In this document: piece after piece, positions 33,810 through 46,148 of the stretch
How the letters are laid out: each line of letters opens with the position of its first letter
Position numbering within the stretch: the first letter of the stretch is position 1
NCBI GenBank assembly: GCA_015680685.1
Contig: MNCI01004118.1
Coordinates: 138,110 to 187,878, forward strand
Direction of reading: 5' to 3'
Length of the DNA stretch: 49,769 bases
Source of the DNA: Gnetum montanum
Taxonomy: Eukaryota > Streptophyta > Gnetopsida > Gnetales > Gnetaceae
Made by a program: the position numbers and the translations under genes
The notes under the pieces: model-generated
What the model was told of the DNA's origin: nothing
Seen by the model: only the letters and a program-made list of their open reading frames with translations
Database searches by the model: none

Positions 33810-34661
33810 TAATGAAACATGTTTTTTCATCTACTCCAACGTTGGAGCCTCAACATTGGATATCCAACGTCGGAGTCCAGATGTAATGTCGAGTATCCGA
33901 GGTTGGGGAATATACACTGGCTTATAAATATAGCACTTGGGTGCATGATTTGGGCATTAGTTTCAATAGTTTTGCATTAGTTTTTCATAGTTTTTTAGTC
34001 AAGAGTAGTGAAGCTCTTGTAGTTTGTTTTCTTTTGAGTTAGAATATTTTCTGAGTGCCCGTAGTAGGAGTCTAAGTGTGTGCAGATCTTTGTTCGAACA
34101 CTGATGTACTTGAGCGCAACAATGTGATGGGAATAAAATTGAACTCTTTTGACAATCCTTGCAGCATTGAGAATTTATTAATGTTTCCTTTAATGCACTT
34201 TACTTTAATGCATTCAAATTTAGTAATTAATTTCCAGTTGTTAATGAACACAACCATGATCACTTTGAGCATACATACAGTGCTTGGTAACCCAACAACA
34301 CTTAATGTTTGGTAACCCAGCAGCGCTATATGTGTTCAAGATGTGTCCAGGAAAGTGGAACGGGTACTTGTGTTAGGCTAGCTAGGTAGTAGATGAATTA
34401 GATCTTAAATTACTCTACCTTTCATTCTTGTTGTAGACGATTAAATTTATAAAATATAAAATAATAAAAATCATATGCCTCACTTTGGACTAAATCATAC
34501 ATGACAAAGCTACCACTAGTCCAAGTGGGAAGACAGTGAATTGTGATCAAGGCATAGCAATCTAGATGCTACAACTAGTTCCATCCATGGAATTTGACCG
34601 GATCGTGCATGAATGCTTGTGATTCGTATGGTTGGGCGTAAGGGTACCTTGCCACTCATCA
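33810..34661 (+). repeat. 5' LTR F (852 bp)
   Basis: The start is mutated (TAATGAAAC for TGATGAAAC) and the end is CTCATCA. U3 has palindromes centred on CCAACGTTGG (33836-33845) and TCCAACGTCGGA (about 33868-33880). TATAAATATAG lies near 33924. The middle resembles LTR H. The U5 hairpin is at 34481-34528. Confidence 0.82.
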
Positions 34662-34662
34662 T

Positions 34663-34680
34663 TGGTGCCATTGCCAAGGA
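34663..34680 (+). other. Primer binding site of F (tRNA-Asp, four transitions)
   Basis: TGGTGCCATTGCCAAGGA, two bases after the LTR end. Confidence 0.8.
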
Positions 34681-34792
34681 TGGTGTTAGTTATCTAGATT
34701 AGTTATATTATACACAATCGCTATAAGGTAGTAACGATCTATCTCTTAGAAAACATTACTATTTTAAATCACACACATTATTAGACAAAACC

Positions 34793-34990
34793 ATGTCTTC
34801 TTCACATAAGACCAATAATGTATCATATGATGAGAATACTTGTAGGAGAAATGATAGGATCTATACTAAAGACCTCTCCAAATTTTATAATCTTCAATGT
34901 CGATCCAATCTTTATGTCACTATGTCATTTTGTATGCATCCACTCGAAGAAAATTTTGTAATGTGGCGCTCAGAGTTAGTCAGTAGTTAG
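34793..34990 (+). pseudogene. Gag N-terminus of F-G, truncated
   Basis: It starts MSSSHKTNNVSYDEN, the conserved gag start of this family, then loses similarity by about residue 35 and ends at 34990. The following sequence (about 34990-35087) is the 3' end of the internal region, so gag is cut by the internal deletion. Confidence 0.7.
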
Positions 34991-35088
34991 CGTCAGTCAA
35001 TAATTCCATACTTTTTCAATATTTTGTAAATAACTTGTTCCTCCTCTTCTACACTTGAGGACGAGTTTTCATTTAGTCATGGGGGTAT

Positions 35089-35938
35089 GATGAAACATGT
35101 TTTTTCATCTGCTTTGACATTGGGTATTCAATGTTAGAGCCCAAATGTGACATATATGCTGCTGGGTTACCAAACATTAAGGGGCATATATGCTAACCTA
35201 TAAATGTAGCACTTGGGCACATAGTTTGGGCATTAGTTTTTGATAATTTTGTTAATATAGTAGCCAAATTCTTGTAGTTTTATTCCATGATCTTAGAGAA
35301 CAGTTAGTGACTGCCCATAGAGTGGATCTGAGTCAGTTAACGAAGTCTTATTCAACTGGCAATGTACGTGGACATATTCCATGAACAATAATAAGATCAA
35401 GATTGATTCTTATTCGTTGTAGCACTTTAACTTAGATTAAATTTACTTTCCATGCAATTTACTTTTCATGTACTTAGTTAATATTTACATTTTAATGCAT
35501 GTTAATTAATTAAGCACATAAGTACATTTGCTTCGAGTATGCGTATGACTTTTGGTAATCCCAGCAATGCTTAATGTTTGGTAACCCAGCAGCATTATAT
35601 GTGTTCAAGATGTGCATAGGAAGTGGGATCATATGCTTATGTTAGGGTAGTAGATTATTAATTAGTAATTAGATTAGTTTAATTAATTATAAATTTAGTT
35701 TCAACCTATTGTTAATCATAGAACAATAAAATATAAAATAATAAAAATCTTATGCCTCACTCTGGACTAAACCATATGTGACAAAGCTACCACTAGTCCA
35801 AGTTGGAAGATAGTGAACTGCGATCAAGGCATAGTGATATAGATGCCACAACTAGTCCCATCCATGAAATTAAATTGGATCATGCATGAATGCTTATAAT
35901 TCGTATGGTTGGGTGTAGGGGTACCTCGCCACTCATCA
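35089..35938 (+). repeat. 3' LTR G (850 bp)
   Basis: TGATGAAACATG...CTCATCA. U3 start and U5 match F, but the R-like middle (about 35250-35500) matches C and E ('gtggatctgagtcagtt', 'aataagatcaagattgattc') rather than F. The U5 hairpin is at about 35757-35804. Confidence 0.82.
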
Positions 35939-38689
35939 CTAATTATCTTATGTAATTAAAATTTCATCACAAGGTGGCTAATGATTCAATTTGTTCTAAA
36001 GATCTTGAACATACTAACACAATTGAAAGTAGATGTTGAAATATCAAAGTTTCATTACCTAAATATGATACCATAAAAGAGCCTCAAAATTATCATTTGT
36101 TATAATATATGTAATTGAGAAGATTTGTGAACAATAAAGAAAATATATTTCTTACATTCATTCAACACATTATCAAGTACAAAGAAGAACAAGGGAAACT
36201 AGCAAGAAGAACAATGTAGTTGCAAATGTGTTCTACTTTACTTTATAATGTTTATTCATAACAATTGTTTAGTTAATTTGTAATTTTGTTGTAAAAGTTC
36301 ACTATAATTCTATTCTATAACTCAACATTATTATGCAGTTTAACTATTTTATTGTTCAATGATTCTATTTTATAGTTTAAGGATTTTGGATTTCATTATT
36401 TTTGTTCTCTGTTTCTATTTTATGGTTCTGGAGTTCAATGTTTTGATTATCCCTAAAGTTTATTTTTTAAAATGTCTTTCCCTATAGTATTATATTTTTT
36501 GCACATATAAAGTATTAACATTTTCTTTCAATAACTACATTGCATTCATAAAGAGGTATTGATCGGGTCCAACAATTTTGGAAAGCCCACTAGACCCATG
36601 AAATAAAATTATTCCATGCATTGTCCTAGTTAACATTGTAGTTTGATTGTGCATGTGTGGACATCTACTAGAGCCCATATAGCATGAACTCGTGTAGGTA
36701 AATTCATTGTTCCCAAGTGATGCTAGAGGCGACAAGTTGTGGGAACCATTTAGAGACAAAGAAAGTCATGTAGCCCCCAAGGATGAGCCATAGATGAATC
36801 AATGAAATCCTAATTAGTAGCAAGGATTTAAAGCCCACCACCATGATAACCCTTGCATTAAGTACTACTAGTAGAACCTTGTTCAAGATTACAATTTTTC
36901 TTCTTCAAATGAGAGTGGGGCTTGTCATTGTCTCTAGGAAGCCTTGTGATAAATTAGAGCACTAGCTCTAATCCCTCAACAATCATGATCATGTGAAACA
37001 TCATGCTCCTTGGGCATGGCCTTGATGATACCTTCATGTTTGAGAATGGGAATGTTGCCTACCCAACCTCATTAAATTGCATGGCCAACAACATTTTGGA
37101 GAAAAAGAGGTAACTTGAGAACTAGACTATTGTGGAGGACCCACAAAACTTAAATATTTCCACTGATGAGCCATTTTGTTCACTAGAAAAACAAAAATTC
37201 ATAAATAGTACATGCAAAAATCTTCTATGGTTCTTTCACGCTATCATAGTAATAACTGTCCTTCTAGGCCTTGGGGTAGGGGCCATCTACAAAGAAACCT
37301 TGAGCAACTCAGCTTACTAGATGTACCTTTAAAAAAGATGTTACCTACTAAAGGGAAGTTGGTGATGTGTGTGATATTTATTAGAGTAACATAATCCCTC
37401 TTCTCATAGATGCTAAAAGAATTCCCATCCTAGGAACAAACAACCATAACATTAAGAGGTTCTCTATGTCCATGAACTCATGGATGATAATATGGTAGCT
37501 TCTGATGAGTTGTGCAATTAGAATTTGGTGTTGCTCCTCAGCCGAGATGATCAATATATTAGCAATGAAACAACTTGTTAGAAGGTAATGGATATATCAA
37601 AAAATGATGGCATTACACATCTTCAAAAGAGAGTGGCATAGGAGTGCATGCCACTATGCAACCTATCATCCTCTCCAGAATGAGTTTTCCATAGGCTAAA
37701 ATTGCAAATCATGAGAAGATCCAACTACTAATTGGAGAAACTAGTAGGTTGTACTTGTAATACCTCTACCTTAGATACTCTTTACCTCTTGGTATGTTTG
37801 TGATTTGAACCCTTCATGTCTTGTTTGCTAACTTATGTCTTATGGTTTATTAGCCTTTTTCTATTGATTGCCTATGCTTTTGGTGGTTTGAGCTATCTAC
37901 TTTGCTATTACTTTTTTCTTAATTGCCTATTTCTTTTTAATATATTTTAATGTTTTATTTTTTCTTTTTGTTTTATTTTATTTTAATTTTTCTTTATAGT
38001 ATTTTTAATATTTTTATATTTTAGTATTTTGGGTTTTTATTTTTAAGTTTAGCTTATGCACACTAAGCCTTTTGTTAGACTTTTGTGTTAGATGTAATGG
38101 CACTACTTTGGTGAAGTACCATTTGGCACCACCCTTGAGTCAAAAATTAGCTAGACAACCTAAAGCAAATCCAAGATGGACTATGCCTAAATAGTCCCAA
38201 CACTTGCATGCACAACATAAGTGTACATTACATGTTAGTGCATGGGTTAGGAGTGTATCATGTATGCCACATGAAATTATATAAGTGACATGGTCAACAT
38301 AACACACATAAGCATGACCACAACAAGTACACACAACCATAAAAGACACCATTCTCTTATAAGAGCTATGACACGTTCATACTCTAACATATCTAGCCCA
38401 AAGCCCCACTCTTGAAGAGAAGGGTGGTGGCTTAAGCATCAAAGCCAAAACTTCTCCATAAGGCTTCATATCCTTGTAATGAATTTGACAAAGGAATTAG
38501 GACTTATGTAGTTCTTTAATAATGGTTGTGATAACACAAAATCCATGATTATTTCCATGCTCTTCAAGCCCTTATTTTGAAGGGAAATAGCCTTGAATCC
38601 ACCAACAAGGCATCTTTTGCTACATTAGCAGGCATCAGGGATGGATCATTGACACATGGGATACTACTTTGGTTTATGCTACTACTTTT
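35939..38689. other. Degraded spacer, 2.7 kb
   Basis: No supported gene. AT-rich at both ends (35940-36540, 37900-38050). The middle (36540-37740) is less AT-rich. It has short frames on the minus strand (36535-36886) and the plus strand (37132-37394), the latter with a hydrophobic stretch. Neither shows a motif I recognise. Confidence 0.45.
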
Positions 38690-38996
38690 CAAATGCATTA
38701 AAGTAAAGAGCAAGAAAGTAAAATGCATTAGAGAAAATCTTAATTTATTCTTAGTGCTGAAAGGATTGTCAAAAGAGTTCACTTTATTCCTATCACACTA
38801 CTACGCTTAGGTACATCAATGCTTGAAAAAAGAACTATACACACTCAAACTCCTTCTATAGGCACTCAAAAAATATTCTAACTCTGAGAAAAAGAAATGG
38901 CAAGAGCTTTAGTACTTTGCTTGAAAACTAAATTGAAACTATGCAAAAATTGGAGACTAAGTGCAGTATTTATAGACTTGGGATATATACCTCGAT
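38690..38996 (-). repeat. Truncated 3' LTR fragment of H
   Basis: It matches about 45214-45520 of the 5' LTR (for example GAGCAAGAAAGTAAAATGCA). Both outer parts are missing, so it has neither terminus. It joins integrase directly at about 38997-39003. Confidence 0.8.
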
Positions 38997-38999
38997 GTT

Positions 39000-41390
39000 G
39001 CAGCTAGACCATTAGCTTGGGGATGGTAAGGTGTTGTGAGTTTATGTTCAACCCCCAAGCGTTGCATGAACTTCCAAAAAGTAGTGCCTATAAAGTGAGT
39101 TCCATTGTCAAAAATTAATGCATGTGGCACACCAAACCTGTTTACAACATTTTGTTGTACAAACTGAGTAGTAGTTGAAGATGTACAGTTGATGATGGCT
39201 ACTACTTCTACCCATTTCATACAATAGTCAACAGTGACTATGATGCACACCTTTCCATTTGACATGGACGTGATGGGACCCATGAAGTCAATGCCCTAGA
39301 TGTCAAAGGGTTCTAATGGTTGAATCCATTGTTGAGGTTCCTCCATTCCAGTAGTCATTCCACCATCTCGTTAGCATCATTCACAAGAGCGGACATAATG
39401 ATGAACATCCCTAAAAAGTGTTGGCCAATAGTACCCTACCATCAAGATTTTAATGGCAATGCGTCTCTTAGCATAATGTCCTCCATAAGGACCTTCATGA
39501 GCATCTTGGAGAATGCATAGTTAACCGACATCAAGGACACACTAATGAACAAGGCCATCGGTGCACACCTTGTAGACGTGTCCGTTGATCTCCATGAAGT
39601 GCTTTACCTGGTAAAGAAACTACTATTTCTTCTAGTAGTCCAACCCTTGTGGCATCTCCTAAGTGAGAAGACAGGTGAGAATGTTATCATACAATTTTGG
39701 CTCATTGGCATTTGTTCAATTATTGCTCCAACAAAGAGAAGTTCATCAAGAAACGTATCAAGTAATGGGCTTTCTTCCTCTGTGTCGTTCCATCACAATC
39801 AAGATAATTGATTAGTGATCACATTCTCAATGCTCTTTCAATCTATCATCATAAGATTGAACTCCTACAAGATCACTAGCCACTGTATGACACAAGGGCT
39901 CACCATTGGCTTGTTCATTAGAAAGCGAATGGCACTATGGTCCATGTGCACAAACACCTTGTATCCAAGCACATAGTGCGTGAACTTCTTTAGAGAAAAC
40001 ACCACTACCATCAATTCTTTCTCTATGGTGATGTAGTTTAGTTATGCACCCATAATGCTTCAGTTAGTGTAGTGGATGTAATATGGTCGTTTCTTGTCAT
40101 CTAATTGTATTAGCACCACTCCCAAGGCATAATTTGATGCATTTGTCACAATATGAAATGGTCTGGACCAATGAGGTGCTTGTAGGATTGGAGTTTCTAC
40201 AAGCTTCTCTTTTAGTTGTTGAAATGCTTTCTCACATTCTGTGGTCCAAACAAAAGGGGGCATCTTTCTTTGTCAGCTCCACCAATGGTTTTGCAATCTT
40301 AGAGAAATTCTCTATGAATCATCGGTAGTAGCTAGTAAGTCCAAGGAATGACCGAACATATTTAACTATTTCTAGCTAGTAGGTTATTCTTTGGATGACC
40401 CTTATTTTTTTAGGATTCATCTCAATTCCTACTTGCAATATTCTATGCCCTAGTACAATGTCCTCTTGGACCATTAGGTGATTTTTTTGCCAATTGAGCC
40501 GCAAGTTAGTTTTGGCACATCATTTCAACACTTGCTTAAGGTGGTTCAAGGCTTGCTCAAATGTAGCTCCATAAGTGGAGAAGTCATCCATGAAGACTTC
40601 TACACCAGTACTGATCTACTGTTGAAAAATGCTTAAGACCAGGTGTTGGAATGTGAAACGAGCATTGCATAGACCAAACAGCATCTTGCGATATGCAAAA
40701 GTTCCCCAGGGACTTGTGAATGTTGTTTTTGCTTGGTCTTCTAGTGCAATTTGAATTTGGTTCTAGCCACTATAACCATCTAGAAAATTGTAGTAGCAAT
40801 GCCTAGATATTGTGTTAAGCACCTAGTAAATGGCAATGGAAAGTGATCCTTAAATGTTGCCATATTTAGTAGCTTGAAATTGATGCAGACCTGCCACTTG
40901 CCACCTTTCTTTAGTACAATCACAAGTGGGCTAACCCACTCACTATCTACAATGAGATAGATGAACCTTGCCTTGAAAATTTTCTTGATTTCTTCCTTGA
41001 TGATCTACTTTAGTTTGGGGTTCAAATACCTCTATGGTTGTTGTTTTAGCTTCATGGCCAGATTGGTGTAGATGCGATGCTAGCATGTCCTAGGATCAAT
41101 CCATGTGAGTTTAGGATATGCCCAAGAAAAAGCTGTTGACCATCTTTCAACTACTTTCAACAACATCTTTTTCTATTTTGGAGCAAGTTTTGCATTGATT
41201 AATCGACTTCCCATTCTTCAAAAATACATATTCCATTGTAGCTAGTAATGTTTTCAGCTCAAGGGGCTCTTGTTTAAATTTGTTAAGAATTTCTAGCTCT
41301 TCCCAATGAGTATCATCAATTGTGTCATCAGAGAGTTGGTGATAAAACTACTCTAGTTCATCCATACTCATAACATATGGACATGTCAAG
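39000..41390 (-). pseudogene. RT, RNase H and integrase of element H (broken)
   Basis: Reading leftwards. RT starts near 41000 with SEWVSPLVIVLKKGGKWQV, and the catalytic FMDDF box is intact at 40580-40594. RNase H (40263 to about 39900) has TNASNYALGVVL, where the usual TDAS.YA aspartate is Asn, and later EKELMVVVF and HMDHSAIRFL. Integrase has a degraded zinc part near 39350-39500 and a core at 39283-39000. The core has TVDYCMKWVE (first Asp), FDNGTHF (second Asp) and PYHPQANG, but the sequence breaks just before the catalytic Glu. Many stops and frameshifts separate the blocks. Family order and motifs are certain; function is lost. Confidence 0.9.
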
Positions 41391-41533
41391 CTTTTAGTTG
41401 GTTCCATGCATAGTGTGTTGCTTTCAGAATCAGTAGTTAGCCACTAGGTGCCCTCTTTTTTTGTGTCTACTACATATACACACCTTTCAATTTCTACTTC
41501 CGTTGCACACTGCTTGCATGTAGAGATAGATGC

Positions 41534-42139
41534 TTACTTTATGGCCCAAAGTTTCTGTACACAAGTACACCCTGTATCGTTGTATGTGATGCATGGAACT
41601 CTCCTCTTCTTGATCTTTCCAAATGTATTTTCTTTAGATATCTCCAGGGAAAGATCTTTGATGCACATTCTTGCATCGACAATGCTCATCCATGCCCTTC
41701 CCATGATGATTGGGAAGCCCCATTTGTAGTTCTCCACTTTGATTATCAAGAAATCAGTAGGATAAGACCACCCACAGACAGTGATCACAATGTCTTCTAC
41801 TAATCCCAATGGAATAGTGATGGACTAGTTGGACAATTCTAGTCTAATGTTACTCTTATTAAGAGGAGGCAAGTTCCATGTAGTGTACATCTCATGAGAA
41901 ATTAAATTAACATCAGAACTTGAAATGAGAAGAGCCTTGCATGGTTCATTCCTAGTAATTTGCAAGTAAATTAGAGGACTTCTAGGATTGGTTAATTTCC
42001 TAGGAAGGTTTCCTACATAGATGCAATTAGACATAGTGTGAGTAAGCATTACAATATGGATCCTTGGTAGATTTTGGTTTGAAGGAGACCCAAAGGAATT
42101 TGATATGGAAGAAGAGGAAAGAGCAGGGTTTTCAACCAT
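41534..42139 (-). pseudogene. Aspartic protease of element H (catalytic triad lost)
   Basis: One frame from 42139 to 41534 with a single stop (41825-41827). It aligns throughout with the protease of A and B (MLTHT, NEPCKALL, NLISHEMY, CGWSYPTDFL, IIMGRAWMS). Where A and B have Asp-Ser-Gly, H has Ile-Ser-Ser (about 41912-41924), so the catalytic aspartate is gone. Confidence 0.85.
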
Positions 42140-44589
42140 GGGTGTAAGTGAAGGCTTAAGTGGACTGTGGGGTTGAAAGAAAGGTCTTTTCTTTGAGCGA
42201 GCATTTGACCCCCCCCTAATTGATGATCCAGTTGAAAATTAACAACATAGCGTTACGTTGTTGTGGTTAAGAGGGTAGTTTACCCTACATTAGTGGAGCA
42301 GGCAATAACTATGCAACTGGAGAAGTATGTGCAAGGACAGGAGGAGAATAAGGATAAGACATGGTGTCCCTTCTTTCATGTGGTAAATGAGCTTAATAAT
42401 AATTTGAAGGATGGTAGTGAGGTTGAAAATTAGAGATGTGGCTGGAGCAGTCATGTAGAGACATGGGTTTCTACACATGATAACCATATGGATCAGGTTA
42501 TCGATAAGGGTATTGTTGTCTTGGTGGTGCTAGTGCCCATGATTTTGGTTGTTGTCACTGCTAATACTGTACATACAGTTGCAGTGGAGCTCCACTTAGA
42601 TAATATGGTTGTTCTTGGTGGAATTGCCTAAGATTACCTTGAGGATAAGTTAACCTTTTGGATGTTTGCCTTTGTGTAAGTCATGGATGTAAGGCATACA
42701 TCCCAGACTCCTGTAAATGTGACATAATGGGGCAATATCCCTTAGAATGTTTATACTGATAGATGTCACATCCATGATCATCATCTGATTCACTATCTAC
42801 AACCTCTGCTATTGCAACAATCTTGCCCTTACCTTTGTGATATGCATGTTTAGCTTCCTTACACCTCCTACGCTCACACTCACTACTTTGTTCTTTGGAC
42901 TCCTTAGTAATTTTGAGGATAACTTGGAATCTATTGTCCATTGAGTTACTTAATTGATCAACCTTGGTTGTAAGTTTAGATTGGAATTGTTGGAGTGGCA
43001 ATACTTTCTTATTCACTCCCTCATCAAATAAAGACTCATCCTCACTGTCGCAAAATTGAACCTCCCTCTTGCGAATGGAAGGATCACAGTTGTACTCTTT
43101 TGCACCTTCTCTTTTTCTAAGTTTGCCCTCCTATTTGGTGACCTACTCTATTAATCTTTGTATTTGATGGGCAACAAGTTCTGACAAAAGCCCTTGGGCA
43201 TAGACACTAAGGGTTTTCCTTGTTTCATTACGAAGCCCATCTATAATGTGGTGAAGTTGAACCAATTAAGAATAACCATGATCAAGACATTTGTGCATCA
43301 AGACATAGTATCAGCCAGTGGTAGCATCCATGGGTTCATGTATTCCTTGTTTCCACCCTTGAATTTGCTTCCTTAAGTTGGACACTTTGGGGTACGTTTG
43401 ATATTTATCATTGAACAACTCAAGCATGGTACTCCATCATTTGATAGATTTCTACTCTAAGGACCGGTACTAGTTTTCTGCTTCCTTGATGAGTGTCCTA
43501 GGGAACAACTTCAATTTTTTCCACTCATTCTCTATGTTCTACAATGCACATGCATCTTGGAAAGCTTGAAGATGGTTCTACAGATCATAGTTATATCCTC
43601 CTTCAAATCGAGGAATATTGTTCATGTTTAACCATTTGATCTGACTATCTTTCACATGCCTTGTTGGGATTTTGACTGCCTCTACAATGTTAAGAATACT
43701 TTGGGTAGCAAATAGAGGCTCATCGAGGCCTTGATCATGGTGCCTATGATGCCCTCTACTACCCCTTCATTCATGGTGATGTGCCTCTCTTGAACATCTA
43801 CGCCCTTGTTCTTGCCTATCTTGATGGTCCCCTCGATCATTGTGGTATCATTGATCATTGTGTTCATTTTGATCACCTCCATCATGATCTCACCCTCTGC
43901 GATCATGGTTGGAGCCAGAAGAAGAAGAAGAAGATGAAGGAAAAGATGAAGAAGAACCAACACCATCACAATGCCTACTACCAACTCTTTGATGATCGCA
44001 ACCACGATCATGATCTTGCTTCTTGTTTACATCCTTGTCTTAACTTACCCCTTGAAATCCTTCTTTGTGATTGGATCCCTTATTACCAAAATCAGGATTG
44101 TAAACTGTGGAGTGCAGATTCTAATTTTGACCTCCTTCACCGAAGTCAAAGAGAAGAGTTTCATTGAATGAAAAAGCCCCAAATAAGGGTTCCCAACTAG
44201 CTTGTTGATACAACAGGAATGGAGAATCGTTAAGTCCTTTTCCCTTTGAAAACTCATAGCACTACTCTAGCTATCGATCCTGCAGACATTGTGCTTTAGT
44301 GGGATGATAATCCCTGCATCAGCATCTTCCACAATATACTCCCCATGGCCATCCTAAAGACCACATCATGCAAGCATTTAATAGAGCATTATATGAGCAG
44401 CATGATTGGATGGCAACACAATGTTGACCTCCATGTCACACCACCGTAGTTGTTCATCCTAGTGTAGGATGAAGATGAAGTTTGGCATATACTCATTAGG
44501 ATAAGTATATATAATTAAATACTGCTGAGGCTTTGGTGAATTAACTCTATCAGCCTTGGATAGAGAATTACTCCCATGAGAAGAAGACA
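42140..44589 (-). pseudogene. Gag of element H (broken)
   Basis: It starts at an ATG at 44589 (MSSSHGSNSLSKADR), with stops near 44457 and further on. Readable blocks are the Ser/Glu/Lys-rich linker (about 43900-43960), the capsid core antisense to about 43380-43640, a Lys/Glu-rich stretch at 42681-43016, and a knuckle-like GCDIYQYKHSKGYCP (about 42730-42775) in which one Cys is Tyr. The tail to 42170 corresponds to the Gln/Tyr-rich part of B. Several frames are needed. Confidence 0.75.
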
Positions 44590-44737
44590 TTTTCAGTTAG
44601 CAAAATAAAAAAAAATCACAGTGTGCTCTAAGAATTTGTTGTAGTAATGGTAACATAAGATATGACTCTAAGGTTCATTCCAATGATTTAAATACTTTTC
44701 ACTAGGTCATAGATAGCACACAAAAACAACAAAAAGG

Positions 44738-44756
44738 TCCTTGGCAACAGCACCAA
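44738..44756 (-). other. Primer binding site of H (tRNA-Asp, four transitions)
   Basis: The minus strand reads TTGGTGCTGTTGCCAAGGA adjacent to the LTR. Confidence 0.8.
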
Positions 44757-45550
44757 TGATGAGCGGTGAGGTTCCCCTGTGCCCAACCATACGAATCACT
44801 AAGGTGTTACACACGATCCAGTCAAATTCCATGGACCTATAGTTATTTCATGCACTAGCTCTTCTATGAAGTGAAATGGGCATTGAGAACATTCGTTGTC
44901 TTCCCAACTACACTTGTGAGGTTCAAGGGTATGGTTTAAGTGTAATTGAGGTATATGATGTTTCTTACTTTATATTTTATAGATTTGGTCATCTACAACA
45001 AGAATGAAGAGTAGAGTAATTTAAAATTTAACTTGTTTACTACCTATCTAGCCTAACATAAGTAACCGACCCACTTTCTTGAACACATCCTAAACACATA
45101 TAGCATTTTTGGGCTACCAAACATTAAGTGTTGCTGGGTTACCAAGTACTATATGAATGCTCGAAGTGGTCATGCTCGTGTTCATTAACAACTGAAAAGA
45201 AATTGCTTAATTCAAATGCATTAAAGTAAAGAGCAAGAAAGTAAAATGCATTGAAGAGAATCTTAATCTATTCTTAGTGCTACAAGAATTGTCAAAAGAG
45301 TTTGTTTTATTCCCATTACACTACTACGCTTGTGTACATTAGTGCTTCAACAAAGAATCGTATACACTTAGACTTCTTCTATGGGCACTCAGAAAATATT
45401 TTAACTCTAAGGAAAAGAAACAACAAAAACTTCACTACTCCACTTGAAAACTAAATTGAAACTATGCAAAAATTGAAGCCTAGATGCAATATTTATAAAC
45501 TTAGGGTATATACCCTGACATCGTGGAAGATGGAAAAATGTGGTTCATCA
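44757..45550 (-). repeat. 5' LTR of element H (794 bp)
   Basis: In element orientation it begins TGATGAACCACA at 45550 and ends CTCATCA at 44757. The TATA-like box is TATAAATA near 45490. The U5 hairpin (44903-44950) has the ATTACACTT/AAGTGTAGT stem like D. Two TTGGTAACCC-type motifs lie near 45110-45150. Confidence 0.82.
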
Positions 45551-46148
45551 GTTGGTTAGTTGCATTACTTTGGTTGGCTATTAAGTTGCATGTAATTAGA
45601 TTACATTCATATATAAGAGTCCTTATTATGTACACTTATAAAAAGAAAGTTGTATTGCTTTAAAATTTGTGTCAATTATATCAGTTTCTCAAGAATAAAG
45701 TGTTGTGAATTTAATTTTTATGTTTATATGTTCATATGCCTTTTGATGTTTGTAAATTATATTTATTTCATCTAAACAACACAAATATCCTCTATGGTGA
45801 CAAAAGTTGTATGAGTTAGGAATATTATAATATGTAATTAGTTGAATGTAAATCTTCTTGGTTGCTTGCAATATCAATTGCTTTTAACAGTTAAAAATAT
45901 TGATCCCAACCAAAAAAATAATCAAATGGTAGGAAAAATACATTTCATATGGTTAATGGGATTGATTAAACTACCAATTTGCTTCTAAATTATCTAAAAA
46001 ATTAATGGAAGAATAAATATCTTACTAAAAAATTGAACTTTAAAATGTTCTTTAAATTGGACATTAAAATTTATAGTTCTCATGTGTGACATCCCATTCT
46101 TGGATGTCATGAAAAACGTCAAATATACATTATATTTAGCATTATACG
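45551..46148. other. Spacer, possibly with a copia-type LTR fragment
   Basis: Positions 45551-45710 carry TTGGTTAGTTGC, a TATATAAG (about 45610) and AAGAATAAAG (about 45690), an LTR-like promoter/terminator layout resembling copia LTRs. No clear ends are visible. The rest is AT-rich with no gene. Confidence 0.3.

Larger units (their letters stand above)
33810..35938 (+). mobile_element. Miniature gypsy element F-G (2.1 kb)
   Basis: Two LTRs (852 and 850 bp) enclose only 427 bp: primer site, the first codons of gag, a deletion joint, and the GGGGG polypurine stop at 35082-35086. Flanks TTAAT (33805-33809) and CTAAT (35939-35943) match at four of five bases. The LTRs share their ends but differ in the middle (see findings). 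No protease or polymerase is present. Confidence 0.8.
38690..45550 (-). mobile_element. Gypsy element H with polymerase (minus strand, defective)
   Basis: The only copy here with a polymerase. In element order: 5' LTR (45550-44757), primer site, gag, protease, RT, RNase H, integrase, then a direct joint to an internal piece of LTR (38996-38690). The end of integrase, the 3' untranslated part, the polypurine tract and the outer LTR ends are deleted. Domain order PR-RT-RH-INT is Ty3/gypsy, and the tRNA-Asp site with its large gag suggests an Athila-like lineage. Right flank is GTTGG; a target duplication cannot be tested. Confidence 0.85.

Noticed and set aside
38957-42139. Endogenous plant pararetrovirus
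   Set aside because: Integrase is present after RNase H, LTRs and a tRNA-Asp site are present, and no movement-protein motif is seen; it is a Ty3/gypsy retrotransposon.
43781-44167. 128-codon plus-strand frame (His/Lys-rich)
   Set aside because: It is antisense to the gag of H, whose motifs fit the minus strand; a shadow of the Ser-rich linker.
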